DNA of 53,901 nt from NCBI GenBank assembly GCA_044222225.1, contig JBGANR010000026.1, positions 1-53,901 on the forward strand. Reading direction: 5' to 3'. Both the position numbers and the translations under genes were made by a program. This stretch comes from JBGANR01 sp044222225 (GTDB lineage Bacteria > Actinomycetota > Actinomycetes > Mycobacteriales > Mycobacteriaceae). Positions within the stretch are counted from its first letter, which is position 1. Every line of letters begins with the position of its first letter. The notes under the pieces are model-generated. The model searched no databases. It was not told the DNA's origin and saw nothing but the letters and a program-made list of their open reading frames with translations. This document shows, piece by piece, positions 53,704-53,901 of this stretch.

Positions 53704-53901
53704 GTTTGATCCCACCTTCGTGTCGCCGTGCTTCCGCCGCGCCGAGAGTTTGTCAGGCAGCCTGCCACGGTATCGCGGACGCGCACGTCGTCGTCTGCGC
53801 GAGGCGGCCTGCACGGGTGTGGTGGCCTCACGCCGTCTCAGGCCTCGTGACCGATTACCTCGCGAATCCCGTGTGGGCCCGGCTTGCAGTGGCGGGGGGG
53901 G
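53704..53901. other. Window edge without a recognised gene
   Basis: 198 bp with no supported gene, presumably holding the agmatinase promoter. It ends in a run of eight G after GGC, which looks like a low-quality contig end. Confidence 0.5.

Overview
The window is high-GC actinobacterial DNA, most likely from the Mycobacteriales (mycolic-acid group). The evidence is gene order rather than a species match. rplJ-rplL, an mceG/mkl-type Mce ATPase, rpoB with a TTG start, and rpoC follow one another. The fpg-like glycosylase / SDR / pgi / chorismate mutase order matches my recollection of the Rv0944-Rv0948c neighbourhood of M. tuberculosis. Several genes also look leaderless (a TANNNT -10 box 6-7 nt before the start codon), which is common in this group. 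I cannot name the genus with confidence; a Gordonia/Tsukamurella/Williamsia-like organism would fit.

Layout. 1-6.6 kb: a secreted-domain membrane protein, an XRE regulator convergent with a phasin-like protein, a LacI regulator facing an inositol-dehydrogenase-type oxidoreductase (apparently frameshifted at a G7 run), aat, and a DUF2786/HExxH pair. 6.7-8.8 kb: a CocE-type hydrolase. 8.8-19.6 kb: rplJ (with a leader), rplL, mceG, rpoB and rpoC. 19.7-25.2 kb: a GlcD-type flavoprotein, a LON-domain protein, a TY-Chap-like protein, a SixA phosphatase, an SDR and cobF. 25.3-32.1 kb: cysQ, an Fpg/Nei glycosylase, an SDR, a DUF5313-like protein, an OhrR-like MarR regulator, a condensation/wax-synthase-like acyltransferase, pgi and chorismate mutase.

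32.2-52.0 kb is the most coherent block: a near-complete glycine-betaine-to-pyruvate island. It holds a BCCT transporter, an amino-acid permease with a fused USP-like tail, a tandem-USP protein, a dimethylglycine dehydrogenase/oxidase-type flavoprotein, a Rieske oxygenase resembling the betaine monooxygenase oxygenase component, a GntR regulator, glyA, soxBDAG, sdaA and a YdeP-type formate-dehydrogenase-like molybdoenzyme. Inferred flow: betaine to dimethylglycine, to sarcosine, to glycine, to serine, to pyruvate. One-carbon units are passed to tetrahydrofolate by the GcvT-type domains or released as formaldehyde/formate. The reductase partner of the Rieske oxygenase is not in the window. Tight stop/start overlaps (soxD-soxA-soxG-sdaA-fdhF) argue for one transcript. 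Candidate regulatory signals are a 20-bp palindrome over the gntR -35 region and GTTGC/GCAAC motifs upstream of both transporters and the dehydrogenase.

52.0-53.9 kb: a VapBC toxin-antitoxin pair and an agmatinase-family gene. The window then ends in a G-run that looks like a contig edge. I saw no tRNA, rRNA, CRISPR array or insertion sequence.
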